In this document: positions 55,901 through 64,000 of the stretch, one piece after another
Numbering within the stretch: the first letter of the stretch is position 1
How the letters are laid out: every line of letters begins with the position of its first letter
Assembly (NCBI GenBank): GCA_003313425.1
Contig: NHZP01000009.1
Span: 124,001-188,000 of the forward strand
DNA: 64,000 nucleotides
Source: Pseudopyrenochaeta lycopersici
Taxonomy: Eukaryota; Ascomycota; Dothideomycetes; Pleosporales; Pseudopyrenochaetaceae
Direction: 5' to 3'
Notes under the pieces: model-generated
What the model was told of the DNA's origin: nothing
Database searches by the model: none
Seen by the model: the letters and a program-made list of their open reading frames with translations, nothing else
Translations under genes and position numbers: made by a program

Positions 55901-57475
55901 TCACTCATTAGCCCGCTCTGCCCAATCAACCCACCGCTTCACCACCTCATCCACCTTCTTCACCCCCTCGCGGTTCGCTTCGACTTCGAACCACTCCCTG
56001 TGCTCCTTCCCACACGCATCACACTTCTTCATCACGCGCTGCGCCCCAAGCTCGAGGTGAATCAATCTCTCTACGCGCATGGCATGGGGCACTTTTCGCA
56101 CCCCCTCTGATACGCGCCGTAGAGGGTCAGCAGGGCGCGCATTCTGGGACGACGGACGGCGCGAGTTTGCGGGTGAGGCTTGCGGAGAGGGTGTTGGGGA
56201 TGGCGTGGAGGGGACGTATGGGTAGTAGCGGACAAGAGATAAGCTGTATCCGCATTGTCGTGTCCATTCGTTCATGCGGCGGTGGACATTGTTTGCGCGG
56301 CCGATTTTCAGTAATATGGTTTCGTTTTCTGGAGGGTTGTTTGAACTGCCAGATCGCTGGCGACCTCCATCTGGACGTGAGTGTTGTGGTTTCTTGACCG
56401 AGTATTGCCGGAGCACGTCGGAAGTCCGTCGGCTTTGGTCTGGTCGAGATGGCGGAGTAAGGAGCGTTGATGCTGTTGATGACGGCGCTGGACCGAGGGA
56501 GTCGGGAGTAAGCCAGAAGATGTAGATGTATCCTTCATCGTCGTGTGGTGAGATGGGTTTCGAGAGCTCGGCAAGTAGGGTCGATGTCAACTGTGGGGAG
56601 AGTGTGGGCGGGATATATCTTAGAAGAGCTGTCGTTGCTGACTCTCGCCGTGAAGTCTTGTTGAGTGGACGAGTAGCCTTTTCTCCCAGAGGTTTGCGGA
56701 CGGGCATACTACTTGCTTCATTTCTTCCAGCAGGAGGCCGAGAAGATTGCGCACTTGGGCGCCTCGAATGCTGCTGGTGTACTCGTGGTGGAGTGTGTGG
56801 CATTGGCGGCATTGGCGTTTCCGGTGCATGTTGTTCTGCCACTGGCCCCTCGCTGGTCCTTTTCTTATGTCGAACAACCTCGACATGATCGTCGTCCGCA
56901 GCCCCACAGCACAATGACGCCCAAAAGCTAGGCTTCTTCCTCTGTGGTGATGGCTTTGGTGGACGATGTGGTCTTCGTTTCTGCTCTGCCATCAATTCGC
57001 TTGGCACTGACATCAACGGTCCCTCGACATTGTCCCAAGTTGGCGGCCGACTAATTCTTCTCGCTGGTCGGGTCGCAGATGTTCTTTGCTCTTTCCTGCT
57101 GTCCCTCTTTTTCCGTCGCGGTCCTTCCTCGCGTTCCTCGACTTCGAGTACGCCAAGACGCTCAACCAGCGTGTCGATACTGTTCCTCTCTTTCAACGGA
57201 TACAGCTGCGTTTCGGGGCCATTCGTCTGAGCGGCCAACTGTTCAGCCTGATCCTTGTGTTGCCAGCAAAAGTACGCAGCGGCACCAATCTCTTCATCTT
57301 CGCTATCGCCAACGACCGAGACAACTGCAATCACGCCGTCGTCGTGCGATACTTTGGCATCAATGGGGCGCCTGCACGGCCGGCCGGACTTGGTAATGCC
57401 TTTACATGTTGTCGCGGGGTTCCTCGAGTCTGAGCGAGGGATAAGCGACTCAGGTGTCCGTCCAGTGAAAGCCAT
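55901..57475 (-). CDS. T5orf172/GIY-YIG-like domain protein (DUF1766)
   Basis: 524 aa, single exon. Residues 20-80 contain a Cys/His cluster (TTCKGITKSGRPCRRPI...YFCWQHKD) often found before this domain in fungal proteins. The middle 100-270 is Pro/Arg/Ser-rich and disordered. The T5orf172 domain starts near GYIYIFWLTPDS (about 310), continues through LLKIGRANNVHRRMNEWTRQCGYSLSLVRYYPY, and ends RVERLIHLELGAQRVMKKCDACGKEHREWFEVE, where the Cys pair and the FEV strand are characteristic. The fold is related to GIY-YIG endonucleases; fungal members include S. pombe mug113 (named for meiotic up-regulation), and no nuclease activity is established. Compare about 300-500 aa for the family. The right-hand tRNA/SINE-like array lies about 225 bp upstream of its start. 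Confidence 0.85.
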   Translation of the reverse strand: MAFTGRTPESLIPRSDSRNPATTCKGITKSGRPCRRPIDAKVSHDDGVIAVVSVVGDSEDEEIGAAAYFCWQHKDQAEQLAAQTNGPETQLYPLKERNSIDTLVERLGVLEVEEREEGPRRKKRDSRKEQRTSATRPARRISRPPTWDNVEGPLMSVPSELMAEQKRRPHRPPKPSPQRKKPSFWASLCCGAADDDHVEVVRHKKRTSEGPVAEQHAPETPMPPMPHTPPRVHQQHSRRPSAQSSRPPAGRNEASSMPVRKPLGEKATRPLNKTSRRESATTALLRYIPPTLSPQLTSTLLAELSKPISPHDDEGYIYIFWLTPDSLGPAPSSTASTLLTPPSRPDQSRRTSDVLRQYSVKKPQHSRPDGGRQRSGSSNNPPENETILLKIGRANNVHRRMNEWTRQCGYSLSLVRYYPYVPSTPSPTPSPQASPANSRRPSSQNARPADPLRRVSEGVRKVPHAMRVERLIHLELGAQRVMKKCDACGKEHREWFEVEANREGVKKVDEVVKRWVDWAERANE

Positions 57476-57700
57476 GATTGGCTGGTGTGCTGTCTCTTCA
57501 GTGCTGATAGATTAGCAGAAGATGAGAACCAGAGCGGGCTTCAGATAAAAGAGCCCCGGCTGGTCCGTTCACTGCATGAGAACTGCCCTGGTCCACAGCC
57601 TCATCGCAAGCAAGGAACTGGCGCCCTCCGCTATCCCAACGGACTGAGTCGTGGCGAACAAAAGCAGTGGAGTTCAGGACTTGCATGGTGGCCCACGTCG

Positions 57701-58081
57701 ACATTATGATTAGGCAGACACCGCCTCGACATGGGCGCGTGCAGCCAAAAAGAGATGGCGGGACTCGAAATCGCGAGGTAGGCGCGTGGCGCTAACATGG
57801 CGGTGCATACGTCTGCGCCCTCGCTTCCCAGCATCACACCGCAGCAATAAAAAAGACACAAAAAAGGCAAAATAGAACAAAAATGCGAAATGCATCGGCC
57901 AGGAATCGAAGTACAAGGAAAATAGCAGGACTGGAAATCACGAGATAGGCGCGCGTCGCTGACGTAGCGTTGTTTATGTCTACCCCCTCGCTTCGCCAGG
58001 CCTCTAGTACTACACTGAAGCGATTAAAAAGATCCAAAAAAGGACACAAAAAAGGCCAAAAAGATTAAAAAAAATGCAAAA
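57701..58081 (-). repeat. Tandem tRNA-derived (SINE-like) units after tRNA-Gly, right copy
   Basis: Read on the minus strand from 58081 downwards: a T-rich spacer, then a unit with A-box-like TGGCGAAGCGAGG (about 57987-57999), T-arm-like GATTTCCAGTCCTGC (about 57925-57939), and a tail TTCGATTCCTGGCCGATGCA (57892-57911) equal to the tRNA-Gly 3' half with one change. The next unit is more diverged: GGGAAGCGAGG (about 57822), GATTTCGAGTCCCGCC (57757-57772) followed by TTTTT. It then fades by about 57701. Unit 1 is close to unit 1 of the left array, while unit 2 differs more from either left unit. The array is thus older than the intact tRNA or has evolved faster. Confidence 0.7.
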
Positions 58082-58167
58082 TGCATCGGCCGGGAATCGA
58101 ACCCGGGGCTAGCCGAATCTATTCTTTCGAATGGCAACGGCTAATTTTACCACTAAACCACCGATGC
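58082..58167 (-). tRNA. tRNA-Gly(GCC) with a 15-nt intron, second copy
   Basis: Base for base the same as the copy at 1779-1864 as far as I can check, on the opposite strand. Acceptor arm GCATCGG starts at 58167 and pairs with 58083-58089; discriminator A is at 58082. Anticodon GCC is at 58135-58133 and the 15-nt intron occupies 58131-58117. The sequences upstream of the two tRNAs are unrelated, so the shared segment starts at the tRNA 5' end. Confidence 0.95.
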
Positions 58168-58992
58168 TGCTAGTAGTGTTGTTGACGTTAATGGTGGTGG
58201 TTTAGTATATAATGTATTTTTTGACCGCTAATAACTCTCTCCCAAAGTATAGGTAATAGACGTAAGAATTCTTTCGCTTTACCTTAAGGTGCTTCTATAT
58301 AACATATTCAGCAGTATAATACTACGTCTTAGTAATGTTAGCAGTATCTCTAAGAAAAAGCTATGCAGGTCTAACTTAAGGAGGCAAATAACTCCCTCAA
58401 TAGCGGAGGCGCTGTAATTAGAAGGAAGAGCAGTTGCTTATGGTTAGCTGTGAAGAAGAAGCCTCTGCAGCACTAAATTCCTTAGCTTACTGTATGTTAA
58501 ACGAACCCAACGAAGTTTTGTGTTTGCGAAGCTGTGGAACACCCCTCGGCTTTGCTGAAGTATGTACTAATACTCGCAGAGTAATGAGTAGTTTGTAACC
58601 GCAATGCTCTTAATCAAACTAAAGGTCTCCTATACGCGCTTCAACGTTCTTGAACCAGTAGAAAGGTACACAGTACCATCGTTTACTTCAAGTACACACT
58701 AAGTAATTAGTGCACAATATATTAATTTTCCACAGACTGGCCTTGTTTTCTCCCAGTCCTTACCTCAAGGAAATGCCACGCCTCTTGACCCCAATCTATA
58801 CCAAGAGAAACATTTCTGGTTCCAATATGCTTCCCGACAAACTAGCATCACCGACGTGTAATCCGCCTATGCTGGACTCGAGAGATCGCCTGATAGAAGA
58901 AGATCTGGAGACTGCCTGGCACTTTCGCCGCGAAGCCATCGTTCGCAACAAGCTCAAGACGATTTGTTCCACTGTACCACTACTTGACAGTC
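58168..58992. other. AT-rich interval with an uncertain upstream frame
   Basis: 58168-58700 is TA-rich and lacks frames, resembling the RIP-like left edge. From 58773 a frame of 90 codons to 59042 (MPRLLTPIYTKRNISGS...DRLIEEDLETAWHFRREAI) looks protein-like and overlaps the start of the next gene in another frame; it may be its 5' exon or a frameshifted piece. Confidence 0.45.
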
Positions 58993-59897
58993 ATGGATTC
59001 GGTGGTCATCCGTACTCAACAGCCACTTCGCGATATGTTTAACAAGCCCACAGCCTTGTACTTCGAGCAGTCCGCTCAGTACGGTCACTATGACGATGTA
59101 CACGGATACCCTTGTATACAGCGCATGTTCATCGCAGCTATATACGAAGCATGGCGGGCACGTTGCGGCGATACGCTGGATATCGAGTTCGGCCATTTTC
59201 TAGCCAACCCGGTTCGGATCACGAAACAAGGGCCGCGGAGCTTGGGCGAAATTTCTGTGGCACATCTGGCGATATGTGACATGGGAAGAGGGAGTGGAGT
59301 GGAAGACGAGAAGTACGAGATACCGGTGTCCTTATCCTGCCGTCGTTCTGGTCTGCGATCGAAAGGTGAAAGAATTTGCGACGGATGATGATGGACTTAT
59401 CAATTTGCGAAAGGCTGCGGAGCAACTAACCATTCTCATAATTTTGTACCAGCGCACCTTTAGCAAGTCATATTACGCTCGACGACTTGGAGTCGTACGC
59501 TCTGCCACTAGAACGATCCGACGCGGATGGCATAGATGTTCGGCGAGTACCACTAGCCATCGCTGTGGACTTCATTGTGAACCTTGAGAATCATACGAGA
59601 GGGCCAGAAAAGAGGACTGTGCATGAATATGATAGCGAATTATGCCACCATGAAATCCCGAGGGGTTTCGACAAAACTGTCAGGAATGACCCGCAGACCT
59701 GGGTTGCTGCTCTGAAGGCATCGTATGTGAGGACAGGGCCTGACTGCCCAACGGACATACAAGAATCAATTCAACGAATCGAGGCTCACGAATCAGGGGC
59801 TCCACCTCACCTCGGCTTTGAGCATGAGGAATGGTCGCGCCAATGGAAGTCTGAGTATGGTACTGCACCTGAAGGCTTCTCCCATACAAACTTGTGA
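58993..59897 (+). CDS. Hypothetical protein, two exons
   Basis: Exons 58993-59365 and 59464-59897 give 268 aa. The intron has GTGAAA, an excellent branch point AACTAAC (about 59426) and TTTAG; splicing joins two frames into one continuous protein. Notable segments: HYDDVHGYPCIQRMFIAAIYEAWRARC, ...LDDLESYALPLERSDADGIDVRRVPLAIAVDFIVNLENHTRG and HLGFEHEEWSRQWKSEYG. I recognise no domain. No signal peptide or membrane segment. The upstream frame at 58773-59042 may belong to it, in which case either an intron or a +1 frameshift lies near 58990. It stands alone in the low-density right arm beyond the tRNA array. Confidence 0.55.
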
Positions 59898-61077
59898 ATA
59901 GTAAAGACTCGAGACCCGCCGTATTGTAACTTTAGTGCAATCATCAATCATAATGCCTTCAGTCTAATACAACACGGCTAAAAGGGAGTTGCTGAACTTA
60001 TGGGATGAACTGTTCAAAGCGCAAAAGATCTTTAAATACCGGCATTATCACTTTTACCGACCTTGGCGAGGAGCCGTCATCGTACCTCGCCTGCATCGAG
60101 AGAAATAAGATCATAGATGTAAACGACGACTCCAATTTCCTTTCTGAGCATCACAAATGACGCTCAAGAGATGATCTCATTGGGTAACGAATATCTCTTG
60201 GCGAAAATGTAGGAATCAAAAAGATAGGCTTTTCTTACCATATGGTTTGATTTCTAACTTCGAGTGTCAACTGGTCTGCCGTATCAAGAAGCGAAGAATG
60301 AGACCCGATGATCAGAACAACACCATACCAAATCTCGTTTAGATTTTCAAAATCAATTTCTATTGAAACTCTCTCTCTCTCTACACCCCACAATTGAAGG
60401 TGAAAACAGCGTGTAGTATCGTCAAGATATCGAAACTCGAAGGAAGGTCGGAGTTATGTCGGGCGAATTGTAAGCGCAGTCAAAGGCGAGACACTCCACA
60501 GCAGCTGAGCACAACAATGCGATTCATTGTAACCAACATCTGACCAATCACCCACGGTATACGGGTCCTGCTACAGAATGGCTTCCGTGCGATCTCACTC
60601 AAAGCAGTAATACCCCGGTACCCGGCAGTTGATCTCGCCTAGCAAGAAAAACATCCGAAGTGTGGGGAACCTGCAATCAATGTCCCGAGCCCTGCTTGTT
60701 TCAACGTCCGCACGAGATAGCCAAGCCAATTTACTAGAGATAGAAGACCAAACAAATTCAGGCAGGTGTTGCACAGACAAAGGTGAAGCTACCTCGATGA
60801 TTGGAAGGGATAGAGAAAGGCCGTCTTGCGACACAAGGCTTTAAATATTGGTCTGTACTGGGCAATATAGCCGTCTATAAGGGCGATCACAGGGCGTGCA
60901 GGCAAAAGGAGAGATACCCCGAGCTTAGCTTGTGGATCATGTGAAATACTTATATATAGAGTGTTGTCAGTACGGAAAACAGATCGTGCATATAATATCA
61001 CCTGAAAATATTGTTTCATTCGCATCGCCAACATCTTTTGTTGCTCTGTAACTAGGCGAAGCTTGCCACGCTTAAAC
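59898..61077. other. Long intergenic region with a CT microsatellite
   Basis: 1.2 kb, AT-rich in the left half. A CT repeat (CTCTCTCTCTCT) lies near 60369-60382. No gene; short frames only. Confidence 0.5.
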
Positions 61078-61605
61078 ATGCATCTACCGTCTCTCCTTAT
61101 CCTCGCGGCCTACGCCTGCACCACCTCTGCAACATTGACATGGGCTCTTTCAAAAGTCGCAAACCCCACAGCCGATCAGCAGGACGCATACACTAGAATC
61201 GAGGCTGCAATGAACAAAGCCGTTACTCGCTACCATAGGTTCTCCGACGCCAACAAAACCATCCGTGTCTACTACGCTCCGGGTGTCCCTACAGCCGAAG
61301 CATCGTACAACGGCGACTTACGCTTTGGCTCGAATCGCGCATACATGACAGAGCGCACTGCCATGCATGAGATCAGCCATACGCTTGGCGTGGGGCAGAC
61401 CGCGGCGTTCAATACAAAGTGTGCGTCTGGTGACTGGAGGACTGCACTGCCGTTGTTGAGGAGCTGGGATGGCGCAAGTGCGAAGATTAACTGTGGTGGC
61501 TCACACTTCTGGCCTTACGGCCTCAACTACGAGACAGAGTGGAGTGAGACGAATGCGAATCGACATGTTCAATTAGTTGAGGCCATGCTCACTGATGGAA
61601 TGTAA
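61078..61605 (+). CDS. Small secreted HExxH zincin-like protein
   Basis: 175 aa from ATG at 61078. Signal peptide about residues 1-18 (LPSLLILAAYACTTSAT). The mature protein contains MHEISHTLGVGQ (residues 96-107), the HExxHxxGxG zinc-binding motif, preceded by LRFGSNRAYMTERTA, and followed by the conserved FNTKCASGDW, INCGGSHFWPYGLNYETEWSETNANRHVQLVEAM. Similar modules occur in bacterial secreted proteins with lectin domains. The motif predicts a metallopeptidase, but no substrate is known; the chain is short compared with classical zincins. Two Cys (in CASGDW and NCGG) may pair. It is intron-less and flanked by long spacers, with the convergent TPMT-like gene 98 bp away. Confidence 0.8.
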   Translation: MHLPSLLILAAYACTTSATLTWALSKVANPTADQQDAYTRIEAAMNKAVTRYHRFSDANKTIRVYYAPGVPTAEASYNGDLRFGSNRAYMTERTAMHEISHTLGVGQTAAFNTKCASGDWRTALPLLRSWDGASAKINCGGSHFWPYGLNYETEWSETNANRHVQLVEAMLTDGM

Positions 61606-61702
61606 AGACTGGTATCGTGTCCGAAAACAGGATTTAAAGTTTGTCTCTTTTGACCACCTATCTGCTGTCCCGATGATATACTTCATAGCGTACTTACTAT
61701 AC

Positions 61703-62700
61703 CTATAATATCACTTCCTTTTTTAATTTCCACACGCTGATCATATCTTCGCCTCGACTCTGTTCAAACGACTCGGGTGGCTTCCAGTATACAAATCGTT
61801 CGAATGCACCACGGTTTTCAGGTAGGCTGTTTAGCTTACCTGACTCATCTACTAGTCCGTCTCCGCCTTCAGCGAGAAGGTTCCAATGTACGCCATTGAG
61901 GCCCCATGGGGGGCCAGGTGCCTTAAGAGACTTCCACATGGGAAATTCAAGGCATATCAAGACTCCTGTAGGCGCCAGCAATTCCGACATGCGCCTGGCC
62001 CAGTCTTTCCGCATTTCGGGAAGCAATGCGCAGAGGAACTGCCGGGCGGTCAATAATCAGATTAAAGCCGCTGAGGAGCCCAAGACTATGCTCATACCGT
62101 ATAGTCGTATATAAGGTCAAACCCTCTAAAAGTCCTTCCGAAGCTTCGCTCCCAGTCTCTTTTGAAAAAATCACCCAGAATGACTTCAGCATCGCTAGCC
62201 TCGGATCTGACGGACCCTTTGCCATGACCCTGAGCCGATGGATTCGCAAGCTGAGCCTTGACATTCTCCCTTGCCGTGTCAACCGCTACTTGAGAGACCT
62301 CCAAGCCACAGGTCTCAAACCCGTGCGAAGCCAGCATGGCCACATCATGGCCTCTGCCGCAACCCTAGTTTAAGATTCAGCAGGCGAATTCTATTTAGGT
62401 ACTCGTGTGAGCGTCTTACCGGCACAAGAGCCGTCAATGGCTGCTTACTCGCTTGTAACGCGCAACCTTGCGGTTGGTCCTCAAGAAAGGCAATCAAGGC
62501 TTGTGAAGGCCGGCCACGATCCCAGAGGTCAGATTGGTTCAGTTCCCATATGCTGGACCAACCGGCGCTCTGCTCATCGCGAGTCCTAGTGGGTTCTATC
62601 AGTGGCTACAAATCGGGCTTGATTTACGCTCGTACTTGTAATTGTCGAAATGGGCAATCAAGCGCGTCCTATTCTCTACCGAGCGTGCCTCTGTAGTCAT
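61703..62700 (-). CDS. Thiol/thiopurine methyltransferase-like (TPMT family) SAM enzyme
   Basis: Four exons on the minus strand: 62700-62636, 62585-62420, 62364-62098 and 62038-61703, giving 277 aa. The N-terminal part contains TPMT signatures: GWSSIWELNQSDLWDRGRPSQAL, LVPGCGRGHDVAMLASHGFETCGLEVS (motif I and post-motif), VILGDFFKRDW, FDLIYDYTFLCALLPEMRKDWARRMSELLAPTGVLICLEFPM, and GPPWGLNGVHWNLL. Fungal family members are small-molecule S-methyltransferases; plant and bacterial relatives act on thiols or halides. The substrate is unknown here. Start chosen because exon 1 (MTTEARSVENRTRLIAHFDNYK) fits the family N-terminus and the first intron splits AA|G cleanly. The N-terminal exons are too short to be seen as frames. 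Confidence 0.85.
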
Positions 62701-63469
62701 ATTCCACCCCAGTTGATAGTGCGAAGCGCGGCACGGTGAGTCATGCCAGCTCCTGTTGTGGCAGACAGCTTGGCTACAGGCGTGGCGCATGTGACGTCAT
62801 ACTACCTGACCGCCAGCCGCATCAATGGAAAGGGCACCAATATACAAACGAAGATAATAATGTGTACCCTGTAACTGCAAGTATCTTTCACTTTTGCATT
62901 CAGCATGCAAGGGAAGAGGGCAAGGGCGTTAAGCTGTGGAGGCACACAGACCTTCCAGCATCGTGGGTGTCACGTCCGTCTTTGTAATAATCTCGAAACT
63001 GGATCCTCCTCAAAGATGCCGTCATTTCCAAGCAACGATTCAGCCCTGTAATTTAGGCTAACTCTGTGCCAGGGAACTAAATATCTGATTTCACTGTGGC
63101 TGCGGCCGGTTTCCGAAATTCCAAGACAAAATTCCTTGTTTCCTGTATTTTTGCGACCACAAAGAGAGCGGAGATAGAACCGCTGACTGGTCAGAGAGAT
63201 AAACTTGATGTCACGGATCCCTACCGTCAAAGTCAAATGTAGCGGCTGAGAACCGGTGACAGGTTAGGGCATCTCTAGAAAGCTTAGTTGCTGAATGAAC
63301 GAAATGTAAATTGGTACGCCCGCACAAGTGTGTTGGCTTGTATGATTCCACTCGTGAACTAAGGAATGGGGTCGTGTGCTACTTATAACGAAGCGATCAA
63401 GCCACGCTCTTGCAAATGTCAGCGCAGTGCCCAAAACCCCAGTAAACGAACGTCTACAAAGTTGCGTCT
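62701..63469. other. Divergent upstream region of the TPMT-like and kinase-like genes
   Basis: About 770 bp. Short frames, none supportable. Nothing else recognised. Confidence 0.5.
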
Positions 63470-64000
63470 ATGGGTCGACCATTCTTGTCTTCGATACCAC
63501 ATACTTCGCGATCACTTCACAATTCCAGGTATCGCATTATACTTATATTACTCCTCCTGGCCTTCTTTCAACAACAACACCTCTTCTATATCCACCGGCA
63601 ATCGCTTGCTGCAAAATACTCTTCGACTAAGTTCTCCTTAAGTACCGAAGGCATTCATCCACGGGTATGGAGGCCAGACGATGAAGAATCTCAATTTCAA
63701 GACGACCTTATAGCCAATCGAGCAGCATGGACGGTGTTGGGCGAAGGCTGGGAAGGCAAAGTGTTCGCCTACAAAAACTCGGTGATCAAAACATTTACGC
63801 CCGGTCGAAGCCCGTTTCGTAACTGCGCACCTGACGTGACAGGCGGAAAGTGGCCAACTGAGATCCCCGCTTCGCTGCTCCTAGGAGGCATATACAAACA
63901 TGTCTATACCGACGGGAGGAATCGCCCTCGGAATTCAAGTACCACAATCGGAGGGTTTCTTCCTGTGAAAGCATACTTCATGGCATCAGTACCACCATTA
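63470..64000 (+). CDS. Membrane-anchored protein-kinase-like protein, truncated by the window edge
   Basis: An open frame of 177 codons from ATG at 63470 runs off the right edge with no stop. Residues 21-33 (YRIILILLLLAFF) form one membrane segment near the N-terminus. From about residue 86 a kinase-like N-lobe begins: WTVLGEGWEGKVFAYKNSVIKTF, where GEGWEGKV is a Gly-rich loop and Lys107 in VIKTF could be the ATP-binding Lys. SPFRNCAPD, WPTEIPASLLLGG and GFLPVKAYFMAS follow and recall fungal kinase-like proteins (FunK1/APH-like clades). The remaining catalytic motifs lie outside the window, so activity cannot be judged. Confidence 0.6.
   Translation, partial: MGRPFLSSIPHTSRSLHNSRYRIILILLLLAFFQQQHLFYIHRQSLAAKYSSTKFSLSTEGIHPRVWRPDDEESQFQDDLIANRAAWTVLGEGWEGKVFAYKNSVIKTFTPGRSPFRNCAPDVTGGKWPTEIPASLLLGGIYKHVYTDGRNRPRNSSTTIGGFLPVKAYFMASVPPL

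Noticed and set aside
1..64000. CRISPR arrays, bacterial operons or a secondary-metabolite cluster
   Set aside because: No spaced direct repeats of CRISPR type, and no polyketide synthase, NRPS or terpene cyclase among the genes; the sequence is fungal nuclear DNA.

Overview
The window is nuclear DNA of a filamentous ascomycete. Short introns (about 50-210 nt) with GT...AG ends and CTAAC/CTGAC branch points, plus fungal-only families, show this. Gene content (CE15 and GH6 wall-degrading enzymes, Elongator, RSC-type remodeler) and the RIP-like decay at the left edge fit a Dothideomycete, probably Pleosporales; that placement is inference, not a measured result. Exon ends below were read by hand from splice signals and family alignment.

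Layout. 1-2375 is repeat-like and AT-rich: a decayed AIM9-like phosphotransferase gene, an intact intron-containing tRNA-Gly(GCC), and a tandem array of tRNA-derived, SINE-like units. 2659-6330 holds a coiled-coil protein, a GFA-domain protein and a SAM methyltransferase. 8475-9647 is a secreted glucuronoyl esterase (CE15). 10962-24159 is a housekeeping block: Sth1/Snf2-type remodeler, HIS6 and FAF1 (divergent), a SUT-type sugar transporter and the endosomal Na+/H+ exchanger NHX1 (divergent). 26663-28012 is a GH6 cellulase. 28835-46479 is a second housekeeping block: LSC1, BMT5, FYV10/GID9, ARB1, an HPP membrane protein, RAD16, the tiny V-ATPase subunit f and ELP3. 47249-57475 carries a fungal membrane protein, a secreted Cys-rich protein followed by a 20-bp tandem repeat, ATG101, ORC2, a Cys-rich surface protein and a T5orf172 protein. 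At 57701-58167 the tRNA-Gly plus SINE-like array recurs in inverted orientation. Beyond it (58168-64000) gene density falls and the genes look accessory: an unknown protein, a secreted HExxH protein, a TPMT-like methyltransferase and the start of a membrane-anchored kinase-like protein cut by the window edge.

How the genes relate. Most neighbours are unrelated housekeeping genes, as usual in fungi. Loose themes are ribosome biogenesis and translation (FAF1, BMT5, ARB1, ELP3), chromatin and DNA maintenance (Sth1-type, RAD16, ORC2), organelle pH (NHX1, V-ATPase f) and plant cell-wall attack (CE15, GH6). The most unusual structure is the pair of identical tRNA-Gly genes, 56 kb apart and inverted, each followed by tandem units with an internal tRNA-like promoter head and a tail matching the 3' half of the same tRNA.
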